Source of the DNA: Lepidonotus clava
Taxonomy: Eukaryota; Annelida; Polychaeta; Phyllodocida; Polynoidae
NCBI GenBank assembly: GCA_936440205.1
Contig: OW387136.1
Span: 17,394,788-17,458,787 of the forward strand
DNA: 64,000 bases
Direction: 5' to 3'
In this document: positions 55,401 to 62,764 of the stretch, piece after piece
Numbering within the stretch: position 1 is the first letter of the stretch
How the letters are laid out: each line of letters begins with the position of its first letter
Program-made: the position numbers and the translations under genes
The notes under the pieces: generated by a model
The model's database searches: none
What the model was told of the DNA's origin: nothing
The model's input: the letters and a program-made list of their open reading frames with translations, nothing else

Positions 55401-58400
55401 ATACCGCCGCCTTATCTGTATCAAAGCTGGAAGCTTTGATACTGTAGATAAAACTTTTTTACTATATATTACATTAAAACATGCCGCCGAATTGATACAG
55501 TGTTACTAGACGTTTGGACTTGTTAAAGTTTAAAGTGTTAAGTCATATTGCAAAACCAGGTTGTCCGTCAGTTTCAGCTAGTACAGTGCAGGGCCCATAT
55601 CTTTGTAACTGATTTTACTGGTTAGGCTAATCAGGTGAAATTTGATAAGTGTCTCATAATACCTGATTCTGTCTTGTCACCAAAAGAAGTGATATCATTT
55701 GAAAGTAACATTGAAAAGGGATTGTTAGGTGTAGTTATGTTGATTTACAAACTAAATAAATATGAATGAGAGACTCATTCACCTGAAATATCACCTGATT
55801 AGCCTAATCACTGAAATAAGTTACGAACATATGTCCCCAGATATTGAAGTTACTTACGAGATAAAATCCTAACAGCAAATATATGTTAGGATTTTGATAA
55901 CCTCTACATACAGAAAATGCAAGAAAATGTTGATATCTTATGGTGAATCCCCAGTTTGGTTTTGGTGATGTACAAAACTGTCCAACACAAAGTCTTTCTT
56001 TGAGTGCACTGCCGGGAATTTGCTGTATCTGCCAACGGGGCCTGAATCTAATAAGATAAATCTAACAGAAAACATCTATTAGAATTGAAATTAGATGTTA
56101 CACTACAATATGTAGTCGTACCCACATTCCTTGGGGAGGTGATGCCAATTTTGTAGATACCATTTTGCTCGTGAAAAAATCGTATTAAACAACCCTATCT
56201 ATTGATACAAGTTAACATCTCATATATTAATATAACTTAAATATGTTATAAACTTTAAAGCGACCATGCAAGTGCATTGAAATGGAAAAATAAAATGTCT
56301 TTACTCTTATTTTAAACAAGATTCTCACTTAATATCTGTTTCTCAGAGCTACAAAAAGACGTCTTTAGATATATGTGTTCAATGTAATCAATTACAGTTT
56401 CATCAAGTCTTAAGGATTTAGGACTCAACCAAACTTGTCCGTTGAGCAGTGGAGCCGAACCTAAAGCCTAAAGATTCTGCAAGTATTCTTTTTAATGTCG
56501 AATATGTTCAAACAACAGGACTGGTGTATATCCTTGAATTATGCAGAGTACTTGGCAACCTCAGTAAAAAAATGTCGGTTTTCCACTCATTACTATCTTG
56601 AGCTTGAAGTGGTTTGTTTTATAATGTTTTGTTTGTTCACTCTAGAGTCATCGTGAGTGGCCCGTTGCAAAATTTCATGAGGGTCCCTTACTAAAAATCT
56701 TGCATCTGAGAAAGAACTATAGCCCTACTCGTACTATTCAATTATGTAGGGCCAAGTGCAGAAATGCTACCTATACTGTGGCCCAAAATTTGTTAATCAG
56801 AAAATGGCAATAACAAAAATTCACATAGGGAAAGCACAGGGTTTTTGCAGATTCTACCAAAACACAGGGAAAAGACAAGGAATTTCATTTGGCCAGGTTC
56901 TGACATTCCTCATTTTCAAGATATTAGGGATTGCACTTCTTGTTGTTGCATTGTCCAAATCTTTTCTGCATATGAAGGCTTTTAAATTTGAACAACTTGC
57001 TGGATAAGACACAGGGAAAATTTGCTGCGGGACAGGGAAATCTCAGGGAAAACACAGAGAATTTGAAAATGAAATGAAACCCTACTGCCCTAGATGGACA
57101 GCTGTGTGTCATTATTTGGTAATGCAAAAATGGTGTATCTTTATTTCAAGTAAGTTCACACCATCTTTGTAGCACTAAATTGAGATAAGATTATCCCACT
57201 TTCATCCACTGATAATATTGTAGTTATCTGGAATTAGTGGCTCTACTACGAATGCAAAATTCCACTTTTAAAATTATCGAGTCGGTTTTGAATATAGCTT
57301 CATAAAGAGAAAAGAAATACAGACTGGTTTGTGGGGTGGGGGGTTCAAAATGGGTTCCTTGGATATCCTCACATGGAAAATTAAAAACATTTGCTAATTC
57401 TAAGAACATCATTCCAATTTATTAGGGTTATGCAGAACAACTGCTAATTCGACGTGTCAATTCAGTTTAGATCTTGTCAATTGTCAAAGGAAAGGTTATA
57501 TCTCTTCTATTTCTATATCCTGTGAGAAATGAGATGGGAACGTGGCTAATTCTCTCTGCTGATGCTACCGCAATGTGAGGAGGCCCCCTGGGGGGATATT
57601 CCTGATTGGTCAATCTACCTCTGTCTCCAAGGGGAGTATTGACAACAATTGGGGTTGCTAAGGGGACTAAAAGAGTCCTTAGTAACATCCTCCCAAGTCA
57701 CTTCTGAGGTGGAAGTGTCCCAGGGAATTAAGGAGAAAGGTATGGGCCTTATTCATCCAGGGGGGGGGGGGGGGGCGTGAAAGCACCCACCCTGGCTGTG
57801 AAAAGATACGGTTTCACCAAGAGGATCTTCAGGCATCATAACTTATTTTGAGAGTTATAAAAGTTGTACCACACTTGTTGTGTGGAGAAAGTTATTCGTA
57901 TTGGGTGGGAAAAACTTTCATTTTGGCTAAAAGGATAGTCCAAGTTTGTGCACTTCTGAGGGAAGTGGGAGACTCAGAGGTAGAAAGGGTTCCCTGGGTG
58001 AGGACTTACAGGGAACCAAGGCATATAAAGTAGTGAGCCCATCCACTGAAAAAGGAAAAACAACTACATCCTGTAAGAAGTATGGATGTGCATAACTAGT
58101 TAAGGAATGAATAAAGACATGTTATTCTGTCAGTGATCATTATTACCCTACTTCTTCTAAAATGATGTTCTTTCGCATGTTGCTGCCTACATACTGAACT
58201 TTCTTCAGGTCTTACCAAGAACCAGCGAAATGGGCCATAACCAACCTGTCCATCTGGTTCTACATTAAAACGTGTTATTCATTAGCAGTACTATTGGTAT
58301 GACTAATATTGCGGCCATCATTAGTTTCCCTTTATTTGGTGAATACCCTGAATAGCGGAAGCCAAGGGTAAGACTGTTTTCCAATAAATACTTATACCTA

Positions 58401-61400
58401 ATTGCGAAATGGATGTCATATATCTGGGCCAGTCAAAAACTAGAATCTGGCATGCTCAGTTGCTTCACCAGTGAAGTTCACTCCCATAGGGGGCCCTGTC
58501 CATCTGAAGGGATAAAAGCGGAGTGCTTGTAGGTGGTTGGAACAATATTTTGGCCTGTAGCTCCTGAAGAAACTTTGAAGTTCGGGCCAATATTCGGTAA
58601 TAAATTTTTCCGATACCAATTAATGGAATGAATTGGTCGTTTACCCCCCACGAGCCCACCGCAACATACTCAATACTATGGTTTATATACGTTAGCCACA
58701 GCATTGAATCTGTTGGGTTGTGATACAATCTTGTCAGATAATAAATACAGAAACAAAGACAAACTTGAATGTACAAGGCAGAAGTTAGACTCATCGTTTA
58801 TTGATGAATAACTGAAACTAAGGTAAAATATCTAACAAGACGTAACTGAGGGGTAAAGAAGATTTGTCCCTTTTGTTCAGAAATTGTTGATATCGAGAAG
58901 AAATAAAAAAGAAAAATTCTTAATTTCATTCCTGCGCTGCGGTCACATGATCTAGTCGCAAACCAGAAGGGGGTAAGCTTTTGGATATTGATGCTAGAAT
59001 GAGGTTTGCACTCAAATTTGAACAATATGGCTTTCACATTCAATTAAGCAAAATTCATTTAACACGTTAAGCGAAAACAGCGTGAAAAAATCAACAAAAA
59101 GTCGCTAGGGCAAGTGAAAGTATCTCAACCGTTGTCAGCCTCCATTTGGTGCCCTGGTAAACATTCTCCCCCAATATCAGGATTTATTATATTTTACACC
59201 TTTACATCAGCTCCATATCTTTAGAATTCTTTTTTCTGCATAACTCTTAGACAGTTGGTAGTATTATCTCCATATATAAATCTCTAACTTCAGATATCAA
59301 GGAGATCAGAAAATAAAATATAGCCAATATTATTGCCCAACGTATGTGGGTATTATGTGCTGTAAACCTTATACAACACTGTCACCTCAAATGCACTGTC
59401 AATTGAGTTCTCTCAATTTGTTACATAGTAACGTTTTGATATTTCCCAGGTGCCTAATACCAGGGAGCCGCTTGGTCTGAATTTTATCTAGACTTGACCT
59501 GACAATCCTCAATAAAATCAGAGATATTAATATACAATTTGAGAATGTCCTTGATTAAGCTGAAACCACATTAATAATACCCCCTGGCGCCGAGTGACTA
59601 ACACTGCACCTTCATCAGAAATATTGATGATGTCACAAGTCAGTCCATGGATACATATATGCTGTTACCATGCTAACACAGGGTTCCCACGCAGGTCTTA
59701 AAAGGTCTTAAATTGATTTTCTCAAATTTAAGGCCTTAAAAAGGTCTTGAATTTGACAGTTTTAGCTAGAGGTCTTAAAAAAGTCTTAAATTGATTTTTT
59801 TGAGAAGGTAAAATGAAGTAACCATGAAATTCCAAATCCCACTTTCAAATGAGTAAATTTATGATTGATGATAAAGACACCATAGAAAGTTAAAAATGTA
59901 TGTTTCCTCTCCTGAAAGTTATTGGCGGAATATCTCACATTGTCAAAAGAATGAGTCCGGGTAAGAATAGGCCCTCAGTAGCCCCTGCTGATCGTACGAG
60001 GCGACGATAGGGGGGACCCTGCACTGACCAAGTGGTTTTTTGGTTCAATTCCCGGTCAGTGCTTGGTTCACTAAGGGATGAGGTACAGCAAAAATGATTG
60101 CTAGGTTTTGATGCCCTGCTGTTTGCCCGCCCTGTCACCTTCATCTCATAGATTCGATCACCAAAGACAATTCTTCCCAACTGGTTTTCGCCGTGAAAAT
60201 GACCCTGGCTGTCGGTACGGCGTAAAACACCCAACACTCACTCACTCACTCACTCAAAAGAATGAAGACATCTCAGTCAATGTGGGTCATAAGAACGCAA
60301 AGGTAATTACTCTTAATTCACGTGCGCCGTCTTATGTGCGAGCTTTGTAAATGACACCATACTTGCTGCTCATTAATTAAGTGGCAGCGGATGCTTTCAT
60401 ATCAATGACTGTAGACACACCCTGTTCCTGTGGCAGGATGTCGTTACGAGGTACGCTGAATGGGGTACACCTTCCCAACAGGTGGCACATGGCATGATCA
60501 TGGGCACAGAAGCACGTGCGTCTTTGCTCACATTACGAAACTGACGGGTTATCTGTAGTAGACCTTAGAATGCACACGAGAAAGAGTGGGAGATATGGAC
60601 AATCACATGCAGGACACTCGCACGAGTTTTGATAACGCGAATCAGAAAAGTTTATTTCCTTTCTTCTTTAAACTTTTTTGAAAAACTAAAACTATCTCAA
60701 GCTGGCACTCCAGGATAACGTTTTATGGTATTCCCGTTTATTGTTAGCATATAACTTACTTTATTAGCAAAAGGTGTATAATCATATTGTTAAATAGCCA
60801 ATTAAAATCAGTTTCTTTTGCATACATAGCTGTATTGGCAGTCTTAAGGATAGACAGCAGATGATGGGGCGTTATGGAATGGTCGCTGTAAAAATGCTAA
60901 AATATTTCTCCGATTTACGCCTACCTTTACACATATCAATACTCATAATTAAAATAAGTAAATGCTTACTGGTATGAATTCCAAAAGGAAAATATGATAT
61001 ATTGTCTGACAAGATGATTGTGTAAAGAATTCTTTGAACGTTCCTTGTTGCAATGCATAATATTCAATGTAAACAAAAGATATTTTAACATGTAAATCGA
61101 TCTAGAGAAGCGTGTCTCGAGCTGTTTTGTCTAGGTCCTTTTTTTTTTAATTATGTAAAAAAAGGTGCAACAAAAATAGTACAAAACGTTTCGGGTTTTT
61201 TTTTTGACATATAACTAAACGAGGATCTGCATTAAAGGACAGATATTTTCCAAGATAACAGTATATTGTCTATTCGCAAAACGTATTCGATTCGGCTGAA
61301 TTTTGAGTATTTAGCCATATATCGTAGCACAAAAAATAATAGTGAAAAAAAAGACATTTTGGAGCACATGTTTTTCAGTAAGGGGTGGCAAGATTGAATT

Positions 61401-62764
61401 CACCAACTTTTTGACAAGGAAATAAAGTCGGCTGGTTGCTGTCATACTGATTCATTGTATTTTTATGTCATTTACCTCATTGTCCGACCGGATTTTACTT
61501 TACTATAGGACTGTGATTTATCTGCCCCCCCCCCCCCCCCCCCGGGCTTTTTTGATGGCGGAAAAGTTATTATCTGTCGTGTGAACTTGCTTGTCAGCAA
61601 ACTTTTCACTTAATTCATTTAAATGTTATTATTTTATTGTCATTGTTTTCTGTAGACTGGGTGACAGAGGACCTTCTAACGAAAATCATGAAGAGTAAAA
61701 CCCTTGCCAAGCGGTTCGGAGACCCATCGTTTATGACTGCCATCACAGAGTTCCAGACCAACCCAACTGCGGCTATGACCAAGTACCAGGACAACCCTGA
61801 AATGCAAGCTTTCCTCAAAGAGTTCTGTGGATTAATGGGTGAGTGCACGCGTTATTGAACGCGTTACAGAATGACACATCTATTAAGAGAATCAAAATAA
61901 GCAGATATCCAGTTTCTATTCACTAGGTTAATTGATAATTACATAATAAACTCACTTGAAGTAGACGATCGCACACCTGAATTTCTACGAAGCACCTAAA
62001 AGGTTTTGGGCCACTTATAGCATCCTTTTGTCATTTTCGATTGATTGTAGACGTCCCCTAACTGAATAGGCTAATCACTTATATTTTGATAAGGATCTCA
62101 AATCTTGAAATTCGTTTTTCACGAAAAGTAGTCATGTCACTGCAAAAAAAAGGCCCATCGGTTGAATTATTTAATGTAGATACTTTTTGTCCCAGGCATA
62201 TACTAATTATAAAACACCTGGTGACGAAATTATCACTCCAGATGAATTGATTCATTTTGAGAACCAATGCATAATGATTTAATATTCATGATGATTATTT
62301 TGAATATTTGTTGCGCTGTTGTTACTCACGTTTGCCTCCTGGAGCTATCGCAAGAACTTTTCTGTAAAAAAGATATATGTAGTCGAAATAAATAAATAAT
62401 AATAATAAAAAAAAACTTACTCAACCTTACGTTTACCTAAAGGCAAGTAGATAAAATATAATGGTTTATTTCACTTTTCTGATGAACTTTCTGCCAAATT
62501 TTGTTTAACAGGTGAACATTTTAGCGCTATGGGAGACCAGCTGGCAGCGCCCCAAGCCAACCCCCAGCCCGACGTGCAAATCCACTCTGCAGACCAAGCT
62601 GACCTGAAGGTGCGCAGTAGTACCAACCCAAACCAAGCCACCGCTGCCGAGGAGGAACGTATGCAGCAGATCCTGGCCAATCCAGAGATCCGGGATATCC
62701 TGATGGACCCCAGGATCCAGAAACTGTTTGAGGTTCTGCGCAGTGACCCGGACAAGGCTCAGAG
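40417..62764 (+). CDS. Protein with two STI1/DP-type (HIP/HOP-like) domains, 5 exons, 3' end not seen
   Basis: Probable Hsp70/Hsp90-type cochaperone; the function is inferred from its domains. Exons: 40417-40444, 45343-45542, 49010-49250, 61656-61838 and 62512-62764, 905 nt or about 301 codons, with consistent phases. The N-terminus is MADTVPFDD, followed by a low-complexity Gln/Lys/Pro/Thr linker. Residues about 94-108 are Gly/Lys-rich (MKKGFLFGGGGGQKKK). A helical lead KERELPEVQQAMQAGQHFLQ precedes the first STI1/DP domain, about 157-222, with FGDPSFMTAITEFQTNP, KYQDNPEMQAFLKEF and LMG. This closely resembles the C-terminus of ST13/HIP (DP motifs plus KYQSNP). A second DP repeat (about 264-301) has ILANPEIRDILMDPRIQKLF and DPDKAQ. 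No TPR, J or ubiquitin-like domain is visible, so it is not HOP, HIP or ubiquilin. It ends at AG|gtgggt, so at least one more exon should follow. I do not recognise a named orthologue. Confidence 0.88.
40749..40881. mobile_element. MITE with perfect CAGGCCCGTAGCCAG ends
   Basis: Perfect 15-bp inverted ends CAGGCCCGTAGCCAG/CTGGCTACGGGCCTG, 5-bp duplication GTATA on both flanks, 133 bp long, with a poly-C run near the right end. Lies 300 bp into the intron. Intact ends suggest recent activity. Confidence 0.9.
40894..41054. mobile_element. MITE with CAGGGTTGCACCCAG ends and GAGGGGGTYC repeats
   Basis: Ends CAGGGTTGCACCCAG and CTGGGTGCGCCTCCTG, paired over GCACCCAG. The interior repeats CTGAGGGGGTTC/AGGGGGTCC four times. 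Flanks TTCAT/TGCAT are only partly alike. Confidence 0.7.
41243..42085. mobile_element. Foldback element with repeated GGACGATCTGCCCT arms
   Basis: Left arm (41243-41340) carries five GACG(A/T)TCTGCCC-type units; right arm (41985-42085) carries four AGGGCAGATCRTCCA units in inverted orientation. The arms thus form a long imperfect inverted repeat made of short tandem units, as in foldback transposons. The middle holds an AAATTCGACA-type element (41455-41640) and AT-rich sequence. Confidence 0.75.
41455..41640 (-). mobile_element. AAATTCGACAGGGCGACA-repeat element inside the foldback
   Basis: On the plus strand, CCCTGTCGAATTTAAGAA recurs five times with variants. Same family as 47924-48132, opposite orientation. 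The right end is near GGGTCTAC; the left end is uncertain. Confidence 0.7.
42118..42375. repeat. 258-bp long hairpin
   Basis: Arms of about 113 bp at roughly 90% identity: CCTACACTCTCCTTCTA at the left and TAGAAGGAGAGTGTAGG at the right, around a 32-bp spacer. It is 33 bp beyond the foldback element. Transcribed in the STI1-gene intron it would form a near-duplex RNA. No protein. Confidence 0.92.
42978..43100 (+). repeat. Dispersed repeat, copy 2
   Basis: Contains GATCAGGAGAAGCTTAATTG and GACAGGCTGATGAC; matches 30590-30710 inverted. It directly precedes the Penelope-like fragment and may be its 5' region. Confidence 0.65.
43215..44275 (+). mobile_element. Penelope-like retroelement fossil, 5'-truncated
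   Basis: The left part resembles the region after the reverse-transcriptase core in Penelope-like elements (EHPRHVLRGISYSQFLRLKR, then RGYPKSLI). The right part (about 43781-44113) resembles the GIY-YIG endonuclease domain (LVYLITCKECGIQYVGQTKN, then RFQGHFND). The reverse-transcriptase catalytic core is absent. The copy is clearly broken and not active. The 3' end GTCTGGTAAAAGGGTTGGCT then GACGTTAAAC resembles the tail of SINEs in this window. Age is moderate, since the protein signature is still easy to read. Confidence 0.88.
44977..45129 (+). mobile_element. AAATTCGACA-repeat element, copy in STI1-gene intron 1
   Basis: Starts ATTGCCCTAGACCCC, ends CCTTCAAGGGCCCC, with AAATTCGACATG units between. 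Flanks ACTTTT/ACTATT fit a decayed 6-bp duplication at the same element borders as 47924-48132. Confidence 0.78.
45343..45542 (+). CDS. STI1-domain gene exon 2, charged linker
   Basis: 200 nt, from phase 1 to phase 0. It encodes DVPPPLEDMSELLKQVDIIK and then a Lys/Gln/Pro-rich linker ending ETQAEK. The acceptor is ttctttcag and the donor gtaaat. The linker is probably disordered. Confidence 0.85.
45603..45813. mobile_element. MITE, CAGTGTCCGAAATT family, older copy
   Basis: Ends CAGTGTTCGAAACTTT and TTAATTTCAAACACTG, exact 5-bp duplication ACTGT. The interior keeps GTGCACTCACTGGGTGCACA. It begins 60 bp after STI1-gene exon 2. Confidence 0.85.
46349..46903. mobile_element. TTAA-flanked element with AGGGAGGGGCCAGTGA ends
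   Basis: Inverted ends AGGGAGGGGCCAGTGA and TCACTGGCCCCTCTCT with TTAA on each side (46345-46348, 46904-46907). TTAA targets suit Kolobok or piggyBac transposons. The 555-bp interior contains an inverted TATGTGACGTCACAAGCAGA-like pair and no transposase. Confidence 0.85.
47199..47504 (+). mobile_element. tRNA-derived SINE with ACTC tail
   Basis: Exact 11-bp target duplication TATGACATAAC at 47188-47198 and 47505-47515. Order: head GGGGAAGAATAGGCCCCCAG and AGAAGGCGACAAT, a B-box-like GGGTTCGATTCCCGGTTGG, a centre TCATCTTATAGATACAATCA, a CGTGAAAATGACCC-like motif, GTAAGGCGTAAAAC and a short (ACTC) tail. It resembles the V-SINE/RUDI type reported from molluscs, a comparison from memory. Confidence 0.92.
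47924..48132 (+). mobile_element. AAATTCGACAGGGCGACATGG-repeat element, best copy
   Basis: Exact 6-bp duplication AATTCT outside ATGGCCCTAGACCCC at the left and CATCAAGGGCCCC at the right. The inner GGCCCTAGA/TCAAGGGCC ends are near inverted repeats. Between them lie about five copies of TTAAATTCGACAGGGCGACA spaced 32 bp. Low divergence among units suggests internal tandem growth. Confidence 0.88.
48200..48308. repeat. 68-bp tandem duplication
   Basis: ATTACCATCAAATGGGTCAT at 48211 and ATTACCTTCAAATGGGTCAT at 48279. Read on the minus strand both encode a similar NNDPF-D/E-GN stretch, but no gene context supports translation. Confidence 0.7.
48580..48850 (+). mobile_element. SINE, GGTTGGCTGG-tail family, tail lost
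   Basis: Head CCCTGGGAAGAATGTTTCCT and TGCTTGTCGTAAGGGGCAAC, centre TCATAGATTCGGTCACTGCC, then AAAACTAGCTGCAAAGCTTT. The final tail is absent. It lies 160 bp before STI1-gene exon 3. Confidence 0.75.
49010..49250 (+). CDS. STI1-domain gene exon 3, Gly/Lys segment and helical lead
   Basis: 241 nt, from phase 0 to phase 1. It encodes SKTTQVPSPAKSNCGSFGG, MKKGFLFGGGGGQKKK, a DMPFIKPKTTLEKERELPEV helix lead and QQAMQAGQHFLQNK. The acceptor is tttttcaag: the competing AG two bases later would place a stop at once. Confidence 0.9.
49310..49548 (+). mobile_element. SINE, GGTTTGGCTGGATGTT-tail family
   Basis: Shares GGGTCATCAAATGCCGGGTG and ATATCATAGATACGGTCAC with 48580-48850. It ends with TTGTGCAGTCTGG and TTTGGCTGGATGTTAAACTA, then CCCCAACAAA. 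It begins about 60 bp after STI1-gene exon 3. Confidence 0.78.
50712..51027. mobile_element. MITE with perfect TGGCCCGTTGCACAAT ends and AACAACGAAA repeats
   Basis: Perfect 16-bp inverted ends TGGCCCGTTGCACAAT/ATTGTGCAACGGGCCA with CAG on both flanks. AACAACGAAA/TTTCGTTGTT and GTTACTAAG motifs recur inside both ends. A lone GGCCCGTTGCAAAAT end occurs at about 56657. Superfamily uncertain; a 3-bp duplication suggests Harbinger-like. Confidence 0.9.
51274..52114. mobile_element. piggyBac-like nonautonomous element with a nested MITE
   Basis: TTAA on both sides (51270-51273, 52115-52118) and CCCTTTGCTCCCC/GGGGGAGCAAAGGG ends, as in piggyBac-type transposons. The right end has two CCGTCTATAGACGG palindromes (52041-52054, 52084-52097), a subterminal pattern known from Pokey/Looper-type elements. 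The MITE at 51281-51496 sits seven bases inside its left end. No transposase. Confidence 0.88.
51281..51496. mobile_element. MITE, CAGTGTCCGAAATT family, best copy, nested
   Basis: Perfect 18-bp ends CAGTGTCCGAAATTAAGC/GCTTAATTTCGGACACTG and exact 5-bp duplication CTTTG taken from the host element's terminus. GTGCACCCG/CGGGTGCA repeats fill the interior. 216 bp. Confidence 0.93.
52371..52543. mobile_element. MITE, CAGGGATGTAAG family, best copy
   Basis: Perfect 13-bp ends CAGGGATGTAAGT/ACTTACATCCCTG and exact 6-bp duplication AATATG. The interior has TTTCAGATTTT-type repeats. 173 bp, likely young. Confidence 0.93.
52690..52756. mobile_element. Right part of a CAGTGGCGGATCC-ended element
   Basis: GGGGGCGCCCCCCCCC then TCTGGATCCGCCACTG, a common hAT-type MITE end. 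The partner end was not found within a few hundred bases. Confidence 0.45.
53042..53203. mobile_element. TA-flanked MITE with GGGGCCTTCCA ends
   Basis: Ends GGGGCCTTCCATGAAGTATG and TGATTGGAAGGCCCC, TA on both sides, as in mariner-type insertion. Internal TTTTGAAAATGTG occurs twice. A fragment of a relative lies at 33404-33480. Confidence 0.75.
53715..54165. repeat. 217-bp tandem duplication
   Basis: CCGAAAGGGCTTA and CATATTTGGGCTTATTTGGG at 53724 recur at 53941, with GGGC(G)CC-GCCATTGT near the end of each unit. The copies are about 75% alike by eye. Confidence 0.75.
54290..54770. promoter_or_regulatory. GC/CpG-raised island, candidate intronic promoter
   Basis: CpG-rich in an AT-rich intron, with a perfect palindrome ACGCGTTTAAACGCGT (about 54300), GCGCCATTTTC and CATGGCGTCAAC (YY1-like). 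A possible splice donor GTTAAAG|gtgggt lies near 54762. It could start an internal transcript. No ORF supports it. Confidence 0.3.
55591..55838. mobile_element. Foldback MITE, GGGCCCATATCTTTGTAACT family, second copy
   Basis: GGGCCCATATCTTTGTAACT at the left and AGTTACGAACATATGTCCCC at the right, with inner GGCTAATCAGGTGAAAT/ATCACCTGATTAGCC pairing. Same family as 33526-33747. Confidence 0.8.
56745..57087. mobile_element. CCCTGTGTTTTCCCTG-repeat MITE, older inverted copy
   Basis: AACACAGGGAAAAG and CAGGGAAATCTCAGGGAAAA repeats, plus GGCCAGGTTCTGACATTCCT with TCAAGATATTAGGGATT, match 11616-11930 in the opposite orientation. Ends are decayed, so limits are approximate. Confidence 0.7.
59679..59880. 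mobile_element. Fragment of a CAGGGTTCCCACGC / AAGGTCTTAAA MITE
   Basis: Left end CAGGGTTCCCACGCAGGTCT, then AAAGGTCTTAAATTGATTTT and TTAAGGCCTTAAAAAGGTCT repeats as in 30288-30534. The right terminus is missing. Confidence 0.75.
59955..60253 (+). mobile_element. tRNA-derived SINE with (ACTC)n tail
   Basis: Exact 12-bp duplication TCAAAAGAATGA at 59943-59954 and 60254-60265. Same family as 47199-47504, with B-box-like TGGTTCAATTCCCGGTCAGT and a longer (ACTC)n tail. Slightly 5'-shortened. Confidence 0.92.
61656..61838 (+). CDS. STI1-domain gene exon 4, first DP domain
   Basis: 183 nt, phase 1 in and out. It encodes DWVTEDLLTKIMKSKTLAKR and continues through FGDPSFMTAITEFQTNP and KYQDNPEMQAFLKEF to CGLMG. 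The Asn-Pro/Asp-Pro pairs and the KYQ-NP signature match the ST13 C-terminal fold. The donor is ATGG|gtgagt. Confidence 0.93.
61839..62511. other. Intron 4 of the STI1-domain gene
   Basis: 673-bp AT-rich intron with a partial GGCTAATCAC/GATAAGGATCTCA repeat (62065-62160) related to the foldback MITE at 55591. Confidence 0.6.
62512..62764 (+). CDS. STI1-domain gene exon 5, second DP repeat
   Basis: 253 nt, from phase 1 to phase 2. It encodes a Gln/Pro/Ala linker (GDQLAAPQANPQPDVQIHSA), then RMQQILANPEIRDILMDPRI and FEVLRSDPDKAQ. The donor is AG|gtgggt. It has higher GC than the surrounding intron. Confidence 0.93.

Larger units (their letters stand above)
49251..61655. other. Intron 3 of the STI1-domain gene
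   Basis: 12.4-kb intron. Elements are listed separately. Stretches with nothing recognisable: 49560-50700, 52800-53030, 53210-53700, 55850-56740, 57095-59670 and 60270-61655, all AT-rich with only short unsupported frames and homopolymer runs. Confidence 0.6.
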
